Positions 54,694 through 64,000 of a DNA stretch of 64,000 bases are shown here, in pieces; the first letter of the stretch is position 1, and each line of letters begins with the position of its first letter. A program made the translations under genes and the position numbers. The notes beneath the pieces were generated by a model. The model was given only the letters and a program-made list of their open reading frames with translations. It had not been told where the DNA came from and made no database searches. Source of the DNA: Strigamia acuminata (taxonomy: Eukaryota > Arthropoda > Chilopoda > Geophilomorpha > Linotaeniidae); contig OX442319.1 in the NCBI GenBank assembly GCA_949358305.1, positions 4,030,001-4,094,000 on the forward strand. The letters run 5' to 3'.

Positions 54694-55316
54694 TGTGACC
54701 AGCTGCCCCTGCGCACGGGTCGCTGCACTGCAACGGCAATGCACTTGGCGCAGCTCCAGCGCCTCTCGTATCTCGCGCAGCCTGTTGCGGTCCCCCGCAA
54801 CCAGGTGGAGCTGCGGGCCTTTGGTCAAGCAGGATCGGGCCCCGGAAGTCGCCCTTCCGGAAGTGGTTGGTCCCCGTAGGGACAAGAGAGTTGTTGATCA
54901 ACCAGCAAGGCGAACGGTCGTGTTGCGACCGCCTCCGAAACTGGCTATTGAGATAACCCAAACTATCGGCGTGGCGATGATATCGCCCGCCGGGACCTGA
55001 GCGTCCAGTTGCGCCACGTCCGCCGGACGTTAACCGTAACTTCGGCGGCGTGGCCCAAAACCGATTACCGACCTCGTGTGTCATGGCGGCCGATGGCCGC
55101 CGTGCCACGCGGTCTGATTAGGGACGGTTCGAAGGAACCGCCGCCTTGGGAAATACACTATGGGACACTACAATCATACCCCTAGACATCCAATAAAGCC
55201 ATAACTAAAACTATATTGTGTCTCCGTGTATTTCGTGGTTTGTTTTATCGTGTGTGTTGCGTCCAGCGCCTCCGTGGCTCTCCCCCGACCACGTGGCGTC
55301 CGTCCGAACACTCACA
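54694..55316 (+). repeat. 5' LTR
   Basis: 623 bp, TG...CA. GC-rich U3-like first part, with AATAAAGCC at about 55192 as the polyadenylation-type signal. Minus-strand frames across it are incidental. Confidence 0.95.
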
Positions 55317-55320
55317 ATTG

Positions 55321-55338
55321 TGGGCCCGTCCAGGATTT
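55321..55338 (+). promoter_or_regulatory. Candidate primer-binding site
   Basis: TGGGCCCGTCCAGGATTT begins 4 bp after the 5' LTR with TGG, the complement of a tRNA CCA end. The shape recalls proline-tRNA sites of other retroelements, but I cannot match it to a tRNA here. Confidence 0.5.
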
Positions 55339-55339
55339 T

Positions 55340-57541
55340 GAATTCTCTTGCGAATACTATTCTAATTTACTGATTGTGTGAAGCACAATATTAAATGAAT
55401 TTTTTCTTTCAACTAGAGGGGGAAATTTCCTTGGTCATGATTGTGATAGGGGGTCAGCAGGCGAAACGGCCGCTAATCGCTGACCATTGGACCCTGATCA
55501 GACAAAAATTGGTGGCTTTGCATGTCCAGCTTGCCTGGGTACTGGCAAGCCGGGACTTACACTAGCCACACTTTCCAACGGTCTTCTATTCCTTTCTAGC
55601 TTAGCCTAAAAAACTGAGTGGTTGGGAGGGGAATATAATTCCAAACCTTCTTTATTATTTCTATTTCTTGGTGCGCAGCCCAAGTAAAAGTAATGGAACA
55701 GTCTGCAGCGTATTCAAACTCGATTCGTGGAGGAGGCGCGCTGGTGGCCACCAGCAAACCAAATCCCACGGGGGAGAAGCGGTCATATTCCAGGTGCCAC
55801 GCTGCAATCACTGGTTCCATTATGGGCCGGGCGAGGAGGCGATGTTGAACTGAGCTTTGAGTGACACCAAATTTCTTGTAGGACGTTTAGTCGCTTGGAT
55901 GCAGGTTGCTAGCTTAGTGGTCGCTGGCGCGGGAACAGTCACGTGCGGTGAGTTGGCGTGTAGTTGGACCCGAGTAGCAGCGAAGTGTCCGCACACATGG
56001 GAAGACTGCCTTGTTTTTTGTTGCGACTCATAATTTATGGGTTGCGTTGTGGCTGCTCAAGGCGCTCATCCGGGTTCACATCGGTCATAATCCTACCCTG
56101 TCCCGTGTACTGGTTGGTAGGCAACTGCAAGTTAACGTATTTAACCCAAGAGTTGCTGAAATTGGGACACGGACAGCAGGGAGAGCTGCCGGAGGTACGG
56201 GGATACCGATGGTGAAGTGCTCAAATGGCACAGAGAGTTCGTTAGGGCGTAGGAACGATATCTGTGCGTTCAGGTAGCTACCAACTTTGAAAAAAGATTG
56301 GGAATCTAGCCTGTAACTTTTGTTTCTGAATTTTATTCACTCTTGCTTGATTTCTGGGCTACTGCAGTTTGTTAAAGGACTGTGCTCAAACCACAGTCTG
56401 GAGCAATCTCTGTAATTTGGAAATTAGTTGTTTTTACATCTTTTTCATTTTTTACTTTTTCTCTAAACTTCCCTATCTATGATTTTCATGGTTTTCTTGG
56501 GACTCCACACCTGACAGCGGTAATAATCACCTCAAATGCCGGGTTGTATACAGCGTCAAATGGAGGGCGATATGGCTTCACAATGGCGGCTGAAGGGTGG
56601 GACCCAAGGCGACTAGGGACAGAAGATGCATTTCCTTCTTACTTTAAGTGCAACTGACTGTTCCACAAAAAACACCATTTCATTGGGATGAACAGACATC
56701 TCAGTGTAGGCACGTTTCTGTCGAAAGGCAGCCTCGTGCAGACTGGAATGAGTCTCCGAAAGGGGTGAGCGGGCGCGTTTGTTGGTCTCTTGGGGCAGAA
56801 GAAGAGATTGCAACAATATCCCCGTAATGTAAAAATCTGCAAAAACCTTCTGCTAAAAATTGGAACTTTTTGAGTGTCTTTTAGATTAAAAAACACCCAG
56901 TATTTTGTAATTTTTTATTTTTTATTTTCTTATCTTTCTTCCTCTGTTTCTTCTTGCGAGGCATCAAGAATCGGTTTGTCTGCGCGCTAGCGCGGTTTGA
57001 TTTTGTTATTTGTTGCTAACAATGATAAAATTAACTGGTTTGAAAATTTCGAAGTTCTACAGACATGATTTCGTGCTTTTTTAGAAAAGCACAAAAGTCA
57101 TGTTTTTGTGGAATCAGACCATTTTGATCTGGTTCAGAACTTCTAGTTCCAAACCGAAAAATCACTATTGTTTTTTCAAAAAGTGTTGTTTTTTCTGCAG
57201 AAATGTAGGAATTGGAACATTAAAACGGTCGAAATTTTGTTTTTATTTTAAAAATCAAACATGGCGACTGGAAAGACAATAGAAAAACATGTGGAAATCT
57301 CGGAATTTTCGAGAATGATTGGAATTTCAAATTTCGACATTTTCTTGGAACTCTGGGAAATTGATTCTATGAATTATTTTAATTTTCTACCAATGGGAAA
57401 CCAGGGGGGGGAAGTGACATCACTAATCCCTCTCCCAAGAATGGCTACTTGAGCCTAATCTCCTGTCTCCTCATTGGTCGTGACTTAATTCCACTTGTTC
57501 ACCTTGCAAGCTGCGGTCCTGCTTTTGGTCACATTGTGTCA
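55340..57541. other. Long leader of the retrotransposon, no plus-strand gene
   Basis: About 2.2 kb between primer site and gag ATG with no long plus-strand frame. Two minus-strand frames (55596-55820, 56613-56816) are modest in length. Composition changes from GC-balanced (55400-56280) to AT-rich (56290-57400). This may be non-retroviral sequence replacing part of the original interior (inference). Confidence 0.4.
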
Positions 57542-59143
57542 ATGCCAGCGACCAGAACTGGTAAGACCACGTGGGACTCTCCTGCACCTAATTCTTTCAC
57601 ACCCGCAACGGATTCAGATTTGAACGACTCGGATAATAATTCGATTGCTTCTTCAAACGACAATATGTCAAGTCCTAAAGTTAAATTGTTGGATCAAGCG
57701 ATGCTTGAAACGACTTGCAACGTCTTTAATCTAGTTATCGATGATATGACAACCTACGAAGTGTGGGAAGACACGCTTCTGAAAGTAGCCGATCACTTGG
57801 TGGAACTCCAAGACAAATCGGATAGCACTATGCGTCAATTAACGCAAACGCGCACGGAATTCGGTGATATTAGCGACCGGTTAACTCATGCTTTGCAGGA
57901 GTTAGACTCTGCGAAATTATCGAATGAAAGCTTGTTGAAGATGATAGCTAGTCAAAAAGCTATCGTTGACAGCGTGGTGGCGGCTGGACAATCGAATTTG
58001 AGAGCACAATCTGCAATCTCAAACACGATTTCTCCCACCGTGACAACACCAAACTCTGGATCCAGCACAGGCTCAACGCCTACGACTGGAAATCCTCTTT
58101 TTCTGGCTTGGGGAGAAAAGTTTCTTCACAAAACTGACCAGGCTATGCCTGCTCCCAGGCCAATGGATGAAGTAGAGCTAAGTAAACGAGTCAAATCCAT
58201 TGGAATTGAAGCGTTTGCAGGGGACAAAACGAAAGCTAAGTCTTTCCTTATTGATTTAAAACGTTCTCTACGCTTTGCTTTGCCCTATCTGAACCAAGTG
58301 CTTGCTGAGCATTTGTTTAAGTTTTTCCGAGGAGATGCGGCCACATGGTTCTCTTCTCATGCCAAAACGAATTGGGAGGAATTCGAACATGAATTTATCA
58401 CCCATTTTCGTCCGAGCGATGCGCTGCTTTTAGCAGAAATCGCTAAAACACAGCAACTGTCTCATGAGTCTGCCACCCAAGTGGTGATAAGACTCGAGAA
58501 GTTATACGCTCAATTGACTATTCCTGTGCACGAGAGCCAGCAAATTCAAAAAGTGCTGGCAATTCTGCGCCCAGCGGCCAAAAACATGGTCGCAAATGCC
58601 ATTAATTTGGAGAACACTTGGGCGTCGCTCAGGAGAGCCTGCATTGCTACGGAGGCCGCGATCATAAATCAGGAAACTGTGACAAATGCAGCAATCATTG
58701 AGGCGGCAAAAACAGAAACTGTTACGCCAATTCAAAAATCCAACCAGCAAATGGTAACAATACCAAATGCTGCGGGTGGAGATAAACCGAAATTTGTTCC
58801 GTTTGGATTGAGAAATCCAAACAATAGAACACTGTTCCCTGCGCCTAGAAATGCTGCGATAGCAGCAACAAAGGCCGCAGAAGGCAACGAGAAGGCGCTA
58901 GTCCCGAGCAATAGGCTCAAAGATTATGCGACCAAACCAAGAGTTGGCGGTTGCTGGGGCTGCGGTGGCGCACACTTTGAAAGGGATTGCCCCCTTAAAG
59001 TGGAAGCCGCTAAAGCAGCAATGGAAACAATCGCCGCTGCCCAACACAGCATGATGCAGGCTATGCTTGCAGCCAATGAATTTGGTGGCTGGCCTGACAT
59101 GGCGGGAAACGAGGAGTCGCAGTCGACAGAAACCCCCGAGTAA
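57542..59143 (+). CDS. gag: Retrotransposon Gag polyprotein
   Basis: 533 codons from ATG 57542 (the frame is open from 57449 but without ATG). The order is an N-terminal Ser/Asn-rich and coiled region, a capsid-like segment (GDKTKAKSFLIDLKRSLRF, FRGDAATWFSSH, WEEFEHEFITHFRP, LRPAAKNMV) typical of LTR-retrotransposon Gag, and one zinc knuckle CWGCGGAHFERDC (CX2CX3HX4C) near the C-terminus, which binds nucleic acid. The frame ends at TAA 59141-59143. It is intact. A second frame, about 155 bp and ending near 59298, follows in another register (DDCALTIVLIPMEEDM...) and may be the stub of a deleted pol. Confidence 0.9.
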   Translation: MPATRTGKTTWDSPAPNSFTPATDSDLNDSDNNSIASSNDNMSSPKVKLLDQAMLETTCNVFNLVIDDMTTYEVWEDTLLKVADHLVELQDKSDSTMRQLTQTRTEFGDISDRLTHALQELDSAKLSNESLLKMIASQKAIVDSVVAAGQSNLRAQSAISNTISPTVTTPNSGSSTGSTPTTGNPLFLAWGEKFLHKTDQAMPAPRPMDEVELSKRVKSIGIEAFAGDKTKAKSFLIDLKRSLRFALPYLNQVLAEHLFKFFRGDAATWFSSHAKTNWEEFEHEFITHFRPSDALLLAEIAKTQQLSHESATQVVIRLEKLYAQLTIPVHESQQIQKVLAILRPAAKNMVANAINLENTWASLRRACIATEAAIINQETVTNAAIIEAAKTETVTPIQKSNQQMVTIPNAAGGDKPKFVPFGLRNPNNRTLFPAPRNAAIAATKAAEGNEKALVPSNRLKDYATKPRVGGCWGCGGAHFERDCPLKVEAAKAAMETIAAAQHSMMQAMLAANEFGGWPDMAGNEESQSTETPE

Positions 59144-59768
59144 CTGACGACTGCGCTCTCACTATTGTGTTGATTCCAATGGAAGAAGACATGGAGGATG
59201 CGCTATTTGATGACATTTCATCCACAGAGCCAGATCCTCGCGTGGTTTTTTCCACAGAACCTGAAATCGCTGCAGTGAAGTTTTCGCCGCCGTTTTAAAG
59301 GAGATTTTGGCCAAGCCTGTTAAGACTTTTATAGTGCCAGAAATAATTTTTTTTTTTTTATTGTCAAAACAAGTTTTTTTTTATTATTAATTATTCCAAA
59401 GTGTTAAAATTAGCATACTTACCTTTTAATGTTAAATGGATTCAATAACTACAAATGTTAGATTTTAAAGTTCAAAAAGTGTTTTTTATTCATATATATT
59501 TTTAAATTACAAGTGTTATTTTACATTTTTATTTTTCAATAGTGTTTAAATTGTACAAGTTTTCCATCCTGGGGGTAAGTGTGTGTGTGTTCCTTTGTAG
59601 TGTTGTTATTTTCCCAAGTGCATTCCTACCGGTGATCTTCGTTCTAGCTGATGGCTCGTCCGAAATATGGTCATCTGATAATCTGAAAAAAGAAAAGTAA
59701 TGCGATGTGTTAACTTTCAACAACCACTTCAGTGATTGCGTTGTACCCCCTCGTACTTACCTTTTTCC

Positions 59769-59780
59769 AGGGGGGGGAAA
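59769..59780 (+). promoter_or_regulatory. Polypurine tract
   Basis: AGGGGGGGGAAA directly precedes the 3' LTR, the position of a plus-strand priming site. Confidence 0.85.
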
Positions 59781-60403
59781 TGTGACCAGCTGCCCCTGCG
59801 CACGGGTCGCTGCACTGCAACGGCAATGCACTTGGCGCAGCTCCAGCGCCTCTCGTATCTCGCGCAGCCTGTTGCGGTCCCCCGCAACCAGGTGGAGCTG
59901 CGGGCCTTTGGTCAAGCAGGATCGGGCCCCGGAAGTCGCCCTTCCGGAAGTGGTTGGTCCCCGTAGGGACAAGAGAGTTGTTGATCAACCAGCAAGGCGA
60001 ACGGTCGTGTTGCGACCGCCTCCGAAACTGGCTATTGAGATAACCCAAACTATCGGCGTGGCGATGATATCGCCCGCCGGGACCTGAGCGTCCAGTTGCG
60101 CCACGTCCGCCGGACGTTAACCGTAACTTCGGCGGCGTGGCCCAAAACCGATTACCGACCTCGTGTGTCATGGCGGCTGATGGCCGCCGTGCCACGCGGT
60201 CTGATTAGGGACGGTTCGAAGGAACCGCCGCCTTGGGAAATACACTATGGGACACTACAATCATACCCCTAGACATCCAATAAAGCCATAACTAAAACTA
60301 TATTGTGTCTCCGTGTATTTCGTGGTTTGTTTTATCGTGTGTGTTGCGTCCAGCGCCTCCGTGGCTCTCCCCCGACCACGTGGCGTCCGTCCGAACACTC
60401 ACA
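59781..60403 (+). repeat. 3' LTR
   Basis: Same length as the 5' LTR, with one visible difference (GGCGGCTGATGG against GGCGGCCGATGG). Confidence 0.95.
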
Positions 60404-60789
60404 CGACGGATGTTACGATATAATGCGCAGGAATATTTGAATAATTCCAACAGTTTAAGCTCAATTGGTAAAATGCTTCAGTCCTTAGTTTCCATTGGGC
60501 TTTGCATATGGGGTTCACGTAGGATTTTTTTACAAAAAGTTACAAACATATTCAATTGTGAAATTTTGAAAGATCACAATATATTTATAATATATTTCCA
60601 ATATAAAAATATACTACCCTCCATTTTTTAAACTTTAAATACACTAGCTCAAACACTTTTTTCTATTGAAATTCAAATTTTCTCATGAGAGTAAATTTAA
60701 ATTTTCTATATAAATTTCCAACTTGGAAATGTTTGGAAATTCACTTTTTTCTCAGTATATGCATGTATTCTAATTTCAACAATTCATAG

Positions 60790-61129
60790 ATTACCATTTA
60801 TGGAGAATAGCAATTCATCGCTTTGCTCTAAATTAGAAGAAGCTAAAGCAATGCACAAAAAATATTTGGAAACTCAAATGAGGACAAACCCTCAGAAAGA
60901 CTGTAGTTGCAAATCACGCTGCCTAGAAACCATTTTCCATCCAGCAGTGGTAGAGGACAAATTAGGAGGCGGCCATTCACGTGTTTTATACAAGATTCCA
61001 GAAGACGTTAGGGAAGTGATTGCAGAAGAGAGAACAGTTTCGCTCACAAAATTATGTTCCAATATTGGTTCTGTAATTGGTATTCTGACTGGCCTCTCAA
61101 CATTTTCTGTCATAAATAATTTCATTTAA
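60790..61129 (+). CDS. DEG/ENaC (pickpocket-like) channel, C-terminal exon only
   Basis: An acceptor TTTCAACAATTCATAG precedes a frame reading LPFMENSNSSLCSKLEEAKA..., then CSCKSRCLETIF (the C-x-C...C cluster before the palm) and, near the end, LCSNIGSVIGILTGLSTFSV. The latter aligns with the second transmembrane region of DEG/ENaC channels (family: SNIGGxxGLFLGxSxLSxxE), but the conserved GxS selectivity region is altered (GLS) and the post-TM2 Glu is replaced. Stop at 61127-61129. No upstream channel exons are recognised. The retrotransposon ends 387 bp upstream. Could be a fragment or pseudogene. Confidence 0.5.
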
Positions 61130-61216
61130 CAGAATTATAATCGGAAAATGCTTTCTACTATTACTAACACATTATAAAGGTGTTTACTTAAATCTTTTAA
61201 TCTTTATAAACACAAG

Positions 61217-61830
61217 TGTGGCAGTAATAAATGCCACAAGTTCAATTATTGGCCACTCCGGTCAGTTGGCACTTGTTCCAAGTTGCCAATTGGTCCACTC
61301 TATGATTGGACATTGAGATAATCCGGACCAGCCATAAAAAGTGGGCCACGAGAGCTCAATGACCCACTTCAAGTTGCAACCAGAGAGAACAGTCATGCAG
61401 ATCTGAACTTTTGCCTTTGTTGGATCGTTTTTCTTCGACCACGCGGTCGAAAAGTTCCTTGGACAAACGATCCACCGTCCGATGTCACCGAGACGTTTTC
61501 CCGCGTATCCAGTTTCGTTGAGAGGACGTGTAACGCGATCATAGGAACGCGGAACGAATTCCTGACAACTTTAAGAACATTTTCGCAACGTTTGTGCAAC
61601 GTTTGCAACGGGAACGATTCGAGGACCATGCCGATTGGAAATTGGCCGACAGGATTCGAGGAGAGAAAACTAGAGACCCAGACTGTAAGTCCATTCCAGT
61701 TCCACTTATGAATGCCATATTGCCACATTAAGATTTAAGCAACCATTTTACCATTCCTTTATTATTGTAAATAAATTGTTATACTTTTTAAAACAATGGT
61801 ATATCTTTTCTCGAGTCTCACACATGCCTA
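61217..61830 (+). mobile_element. Possible solo LTR of a third family
   Basis: Begins TGTGGCAGTAATAAATGCC and ends CTCGAGTCTCACA (TG...CA), with AATAAATTG near 61772. The middle has a GC-rich open stretch (61390-61690). No target duplication is seen and there is no second copy here. Tentative. Confidence 0.3.
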
Positions 61831-61894
61831 GGACTATTCTAATGTCGGTGAAATCATCGCCACACAAGCAAACACAGAACAAGCAATTGTAAAA

Positions 61895-62100
61895 TTTTAT
61901 CATTTAAAAACTGATGTGTCATTTTAACTTTGTCAAACTCGTGTCATTTTAAATTTCTCAAACTCGTGTCATTTTAACTTTGTCAAACTCATGTCATTTT
62001 AACTTTGTCAAACTCGTGTCATTTTAACTTTGTCAAACTTGTGTCATTTTAACCTTGTCAAACTCGTGTCATTTTAACTTTGTCAAACTCGTGTCATTTT
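61895..62100. repeat. 24-bp minisatellite (TCAAACTCGTGTCATTTTAACTTTG)
   Basis: About eight units of GTCAAACTCGTGTCATTTTA + ACTTT. It shares GTCAAACTCATGT with the FDXR-intron minisatellite at 38590-38910. Confidence 0.95.
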
Positions 62101-62109
62101 GGCTAGTAT

Positions 62110-62580
62110 TACATACGTACGACGAGTCCTGATTGGTCAGCTGTTACTGACCAGTCACATATATGTTACCACTTTTCACTTGAATAAACACTTGTTAGTT
62201 TAACCTTACACTAACCTGTCATTCATTAGTCATTCCTGATAACACATCACCCCGCAATGTCTAAGTCCAGTCCTAAATTTAACAATTTGACAGTTGCGTT
62301 GCCATGGCAAGTTTTTTCAGGGCTTTGCCAGAGCTCATCCCCGGTCAACAGTCACGATGAATCCAACAATTTCAAACAATTTGTTCTCCATTAACCCTCG
62401 TTTGATTTAATTTATGCATTCAATGTACTCTGTGTAGCACGGACATAGGACGAGTCCCAGAAATTTGTCCGGTCTAGGGAATGTCCGGTTTGTAAAGAAT
62501 ACGCTTTCTGATCCGGGCAAATGCCACGGGTCCGGACTAGAGAGTTAAAAAATTAATAAATAAAATCAGTTTGGATGTAA
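62110..62580. other. Intergenic stretch without recognised genes
   Basis: Unique-looking, AT-rich. No exon recognised. Confidence 0.3.
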
Positions 62581-62584
62581 TGTT

Positions 62585-62880
62585 TTAATGAACAATGCTA
62601 GCAGCTTGAGCTTTTCTACCTCGGTGCTTTTATTGCCTAGTTTCTACAAGGGAGTGCACCACACATGGTGGCATCACAGATAACATAAACAAGCATATAC
62701 ACACATTCCAAAATTGGGGGTGAAGAACACCCCAATTTTCTTTTGTGTTTATAGTATTAAGATTGTGTCGTCTGCTGATCATTAGTGCTATTAGCACATA
62801 ACTACCGAATGTTCCCAATTGAATTTAAATTTTTATTTCATTTGGCACACACAAGAAATGCAAAAATAGAATTAATTAAA
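62585..62880 (-). repeat. Segmental duplication of the LAR-like 3' flank (matches 42225-42333 + 43111-43320)
   Basis: GCAGCTTGAGCTTTTCTA, TAGTTTCTACAAGGGAG, ATGGTGGCATCACAGATAAC, TCCCAATTGAATTTAAATTT and neighbouring blocks are in the same order and orientation in both places. An AATAAA on the minus strand (about 42257 and 62631) is conserved and suggests a shared 3' UTR end. Confidence 0.9.
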
Positions 62881-62898
62881 CTGCATAGTTCTAAGTAA

Positions 62899-63059
62899 CA
62901 CTAGAACGGCCAGATAGGTCATTTTGACATTTTACATTATTGCACCATAATTTATCATTTAGTCATTAAAAATTAATAAATTTTGATTTTCTCAACCGGT
63001 CATTATGATCGGTTTTGGCCGTTCTACGTAGGGGGAAATTCCGGTAGTTCTATATAGTG
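62899..63059. mobile_element. 161-bp TTAA-flanked MITE at the 3' end of LAR-like copy 2
   Basis: Ends CACTAGAACGGCCAGATAGG and ...GGTAGTTCTATATAGTG. Right flank TTAA (63060-63063), left flank GTAA (62895-62898). Copy 1 has an uninterrupted TTAA at the matching place (ATAATTAAAGTGCCAAG). TTAA duplication points to a piggyBac-type mobiliser. The element reads TAG into the LAR-like frame. Confidence 0.75.
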
Positions 63060-64000
63060 TTAAAGTGCAAAATCGTGTCAGAAAATGGACTGCTCGTATG
63101 CAAATTCCCCTGCGGAGCGTCAACCACAGCGCGAACAAACGCGCGAAACCTTTGCCCACTTATCAAATGCCGGTTCTTGAATCCGCCATACATTTCCCCA
63201 TCGCCAATCGTGAAGACCGACGGAATGGACCGTCCGACGAACCTCGCAGCGATAAACGCTGGAGCAAACGGCGGTTTTGAACCCGAAATTAACTGAAAAA
63301 TTAATCAAATTAATTGAAAAAATAAAATAATTGCAAAAAATAAAAATATTTCACTTCTTCCTCGATGTACTGGTCAGGGTCTTTGAACGCACGATCGAAC
63401 GACGATTCCGAACCCAAAATTAACTGGAAAATCAATTGAAATAATTAAAATTAAAAAAATTATGCAAAAATTAAAAAATATTTCACTTCTTCCTCAGTGT
63501 ACTCCAACACGACCACCAAATCGTAGTGAGCGATCGGTCCGAATTCTTCCGAGGCCGAAGGTAAAATGACGGTGCCATTTACGACGTTAAAATCGGGTTT
63601 GACCATCGGGTTCGGCGCCGCCATCCGAGTCGTGACGGCGATGCGAACCGGGGGCATGTATGAACCGTCGGAGGGAACAGCAGTCACTCGGACGTGATAA
63701 GTCGTGAAGGGCGACAGCCCGTTGATCGTGTACGAACGAATTGCCGAACCCACCGTCTTCACCTGTGTCGGAATGATTTGTTTCTGGAGAATCCCACTTT
63801 GGTCCACGAACTCTTTCGTGGCCTCGTACGAAATCCTGTACTCCCTCGGGAAGAACCAACGATTAGGACTCCACGTCAACGTCGCGGAATTCTTCGACGT
63901 GTGCGCCCGAAGAGATATTGGCATTTGGTCCGGACGAATTTCGAAAATAAACTTTCCCGACGCTTTCCCCGTCGCATTCGACGTGCGCGCCGCCACCACG
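63050..64000 (-). CDS. Second LAR-like ectodomain gene (copy 2), last three exons, 5' end outside the window
   Basis: Exons on the minus strand: 63487 to beyond the window edge (FN3 repeats: SATLTWSPNRWFFPREYRIS, SYTINGLSPFTTYHVRVTAV, KPDFNVVNGTVILPSASEEF), 63355-63423 (GSESSFDRAFKDPDQYIEEE) and 63050-63292 (IGDGEMYGGFKNRHLISGQR, SSPFSDTILH). Closely similar to copy 1 exon by exon, including intron positions and intron ends. Its tail after SPFSD is ILHFNTI*, and the TAG lies inside the 161-bp MITE. As in copy 1, no transmembrane or phosphatase sequence follows. The downstream flank (62585-62880) matches copy 1, including CTTTTATTGCCTAG, whose complement supplies AATAAA. Confidence 0.85.

Larger units (their letters stand above)
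54694..60403 (+). mobile_element. 5.7-kb LTR retrotransposon, gag present, pol absent, near-identical LTRs
   Basis: Two 623-bp direct repeats (54694-55316, 59781-60403) begin TGTGACCAGC and end ACTCACA. The only difference I see is one transition near 55092/60179. Flanks CGAC (54690-54693) and CGAC (60404-60407) form a 4-bp target duplication. A TGG-initial candidate primer site follows the 5' LTR, and a purine tract (AGGGGGGGGAAA) abuts the 3' LTR. The 4464-bp interior has a gag frame in its 3' part and no protease, RT, RNase H or integrase motif. Non-autonomous and recent. Confidence 0.95.

Noticed and set aside
54614-55108. 164-codon minus-strand frame, repeated at 59710-60195 (161 codons)
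   Set aside because: It lies in both LTRs and has no resemblance to a protein family. Duplicate presence is explained by the LTRs.
61393-61728. 111-codon minus-strand frame as a gene
   Set aside because: Lies within a possible LTR; no family resemblance. The plus strand is equally open, so coding direction cannot be decided.

Overview
The window is animal nuclear DNA, most likely from an invertebrate bilaterian. The genes have many very short introns (about 52-78 bp unless a repeat has landed in them), and the recognisable genes are animal ones: a motile-cilium coiled-coil protein, FoxQ2, mitochondrial ferredoxin reductase, a LAR-type Ig/FN3 receptor ectodomain, myosin VI and a DEG/ENaC channel fragment. 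The intergenic DNA is AT-rich and full of minisatellites, MITEs and LTR pieces. I cannot name a phylum from the sequence alone. All gene models are built by eye from splice signals, codon phase and remembered family sequences.

Layout. 1-472 (+): last two exons of an unrecognised gene. 1656-10827 (-): a complete 16-exon CFAP58 gene of 848 codons, with a candidate RFX X-box 195 bp upstream of its ATG; several of its introns are swollen by solo LTRs, nested MITEs and a 1.2-kb minisatellite. 10.9-38.0 kb: a 27-kb region whose only recognised gene is the single-exon foxQ2 (27758-28858, -). The rest is minisatellites, inverted-repeat transposons (including a Tc1/mariner relic with about 550-bp inverted arms), a dispersed tRNA-half-like repeat, a triplicated reverse-transcriptase motif and unique-looking islands that could be regulatory. 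38006-40905 (-): complete 12-exon FDXR gene, 472 codons. 41138-41582 (+): broken TRMT10C (MRPP1) fragment. 43326-50326 (-): LAR-like ectodomain gene with two alternative or duplicated N-terminal cassettes, paired Ig1/Ig2 modules, FN3 repeats and the LAR juxtamembrane module, but no transmembrane or phosphatase exons. 52432-53984 (-): last four exons of myosin VI. 54694-60403: a very young LTR retrotransposon (two 623-bp LTRs, CGAC target duplication) that carries gag and no recognisable pol. 60790-61129 (+): last exon of a DEG/ENaC-like channel. 62585-64000 (-): 3' end of a second LAR-like ectodomain copy, which shares its 3' flank with the first.

The genes are not an operon and no common pathway joins them. 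CFAP58 serves cilia or sperm flagella, FDXR and TRMT10C are mitochondrial, and the LAR-like genes are cell-surface or secreted. The main themes are (i) a LAR-derived ectodomain-only family growing by local duplication, (ii) gene fragments collecting between 41 and 64 kb, and (iii) repeats nested up to three deep, whose order of insertion can be read from target-site duplications and from empty sites inside the window.
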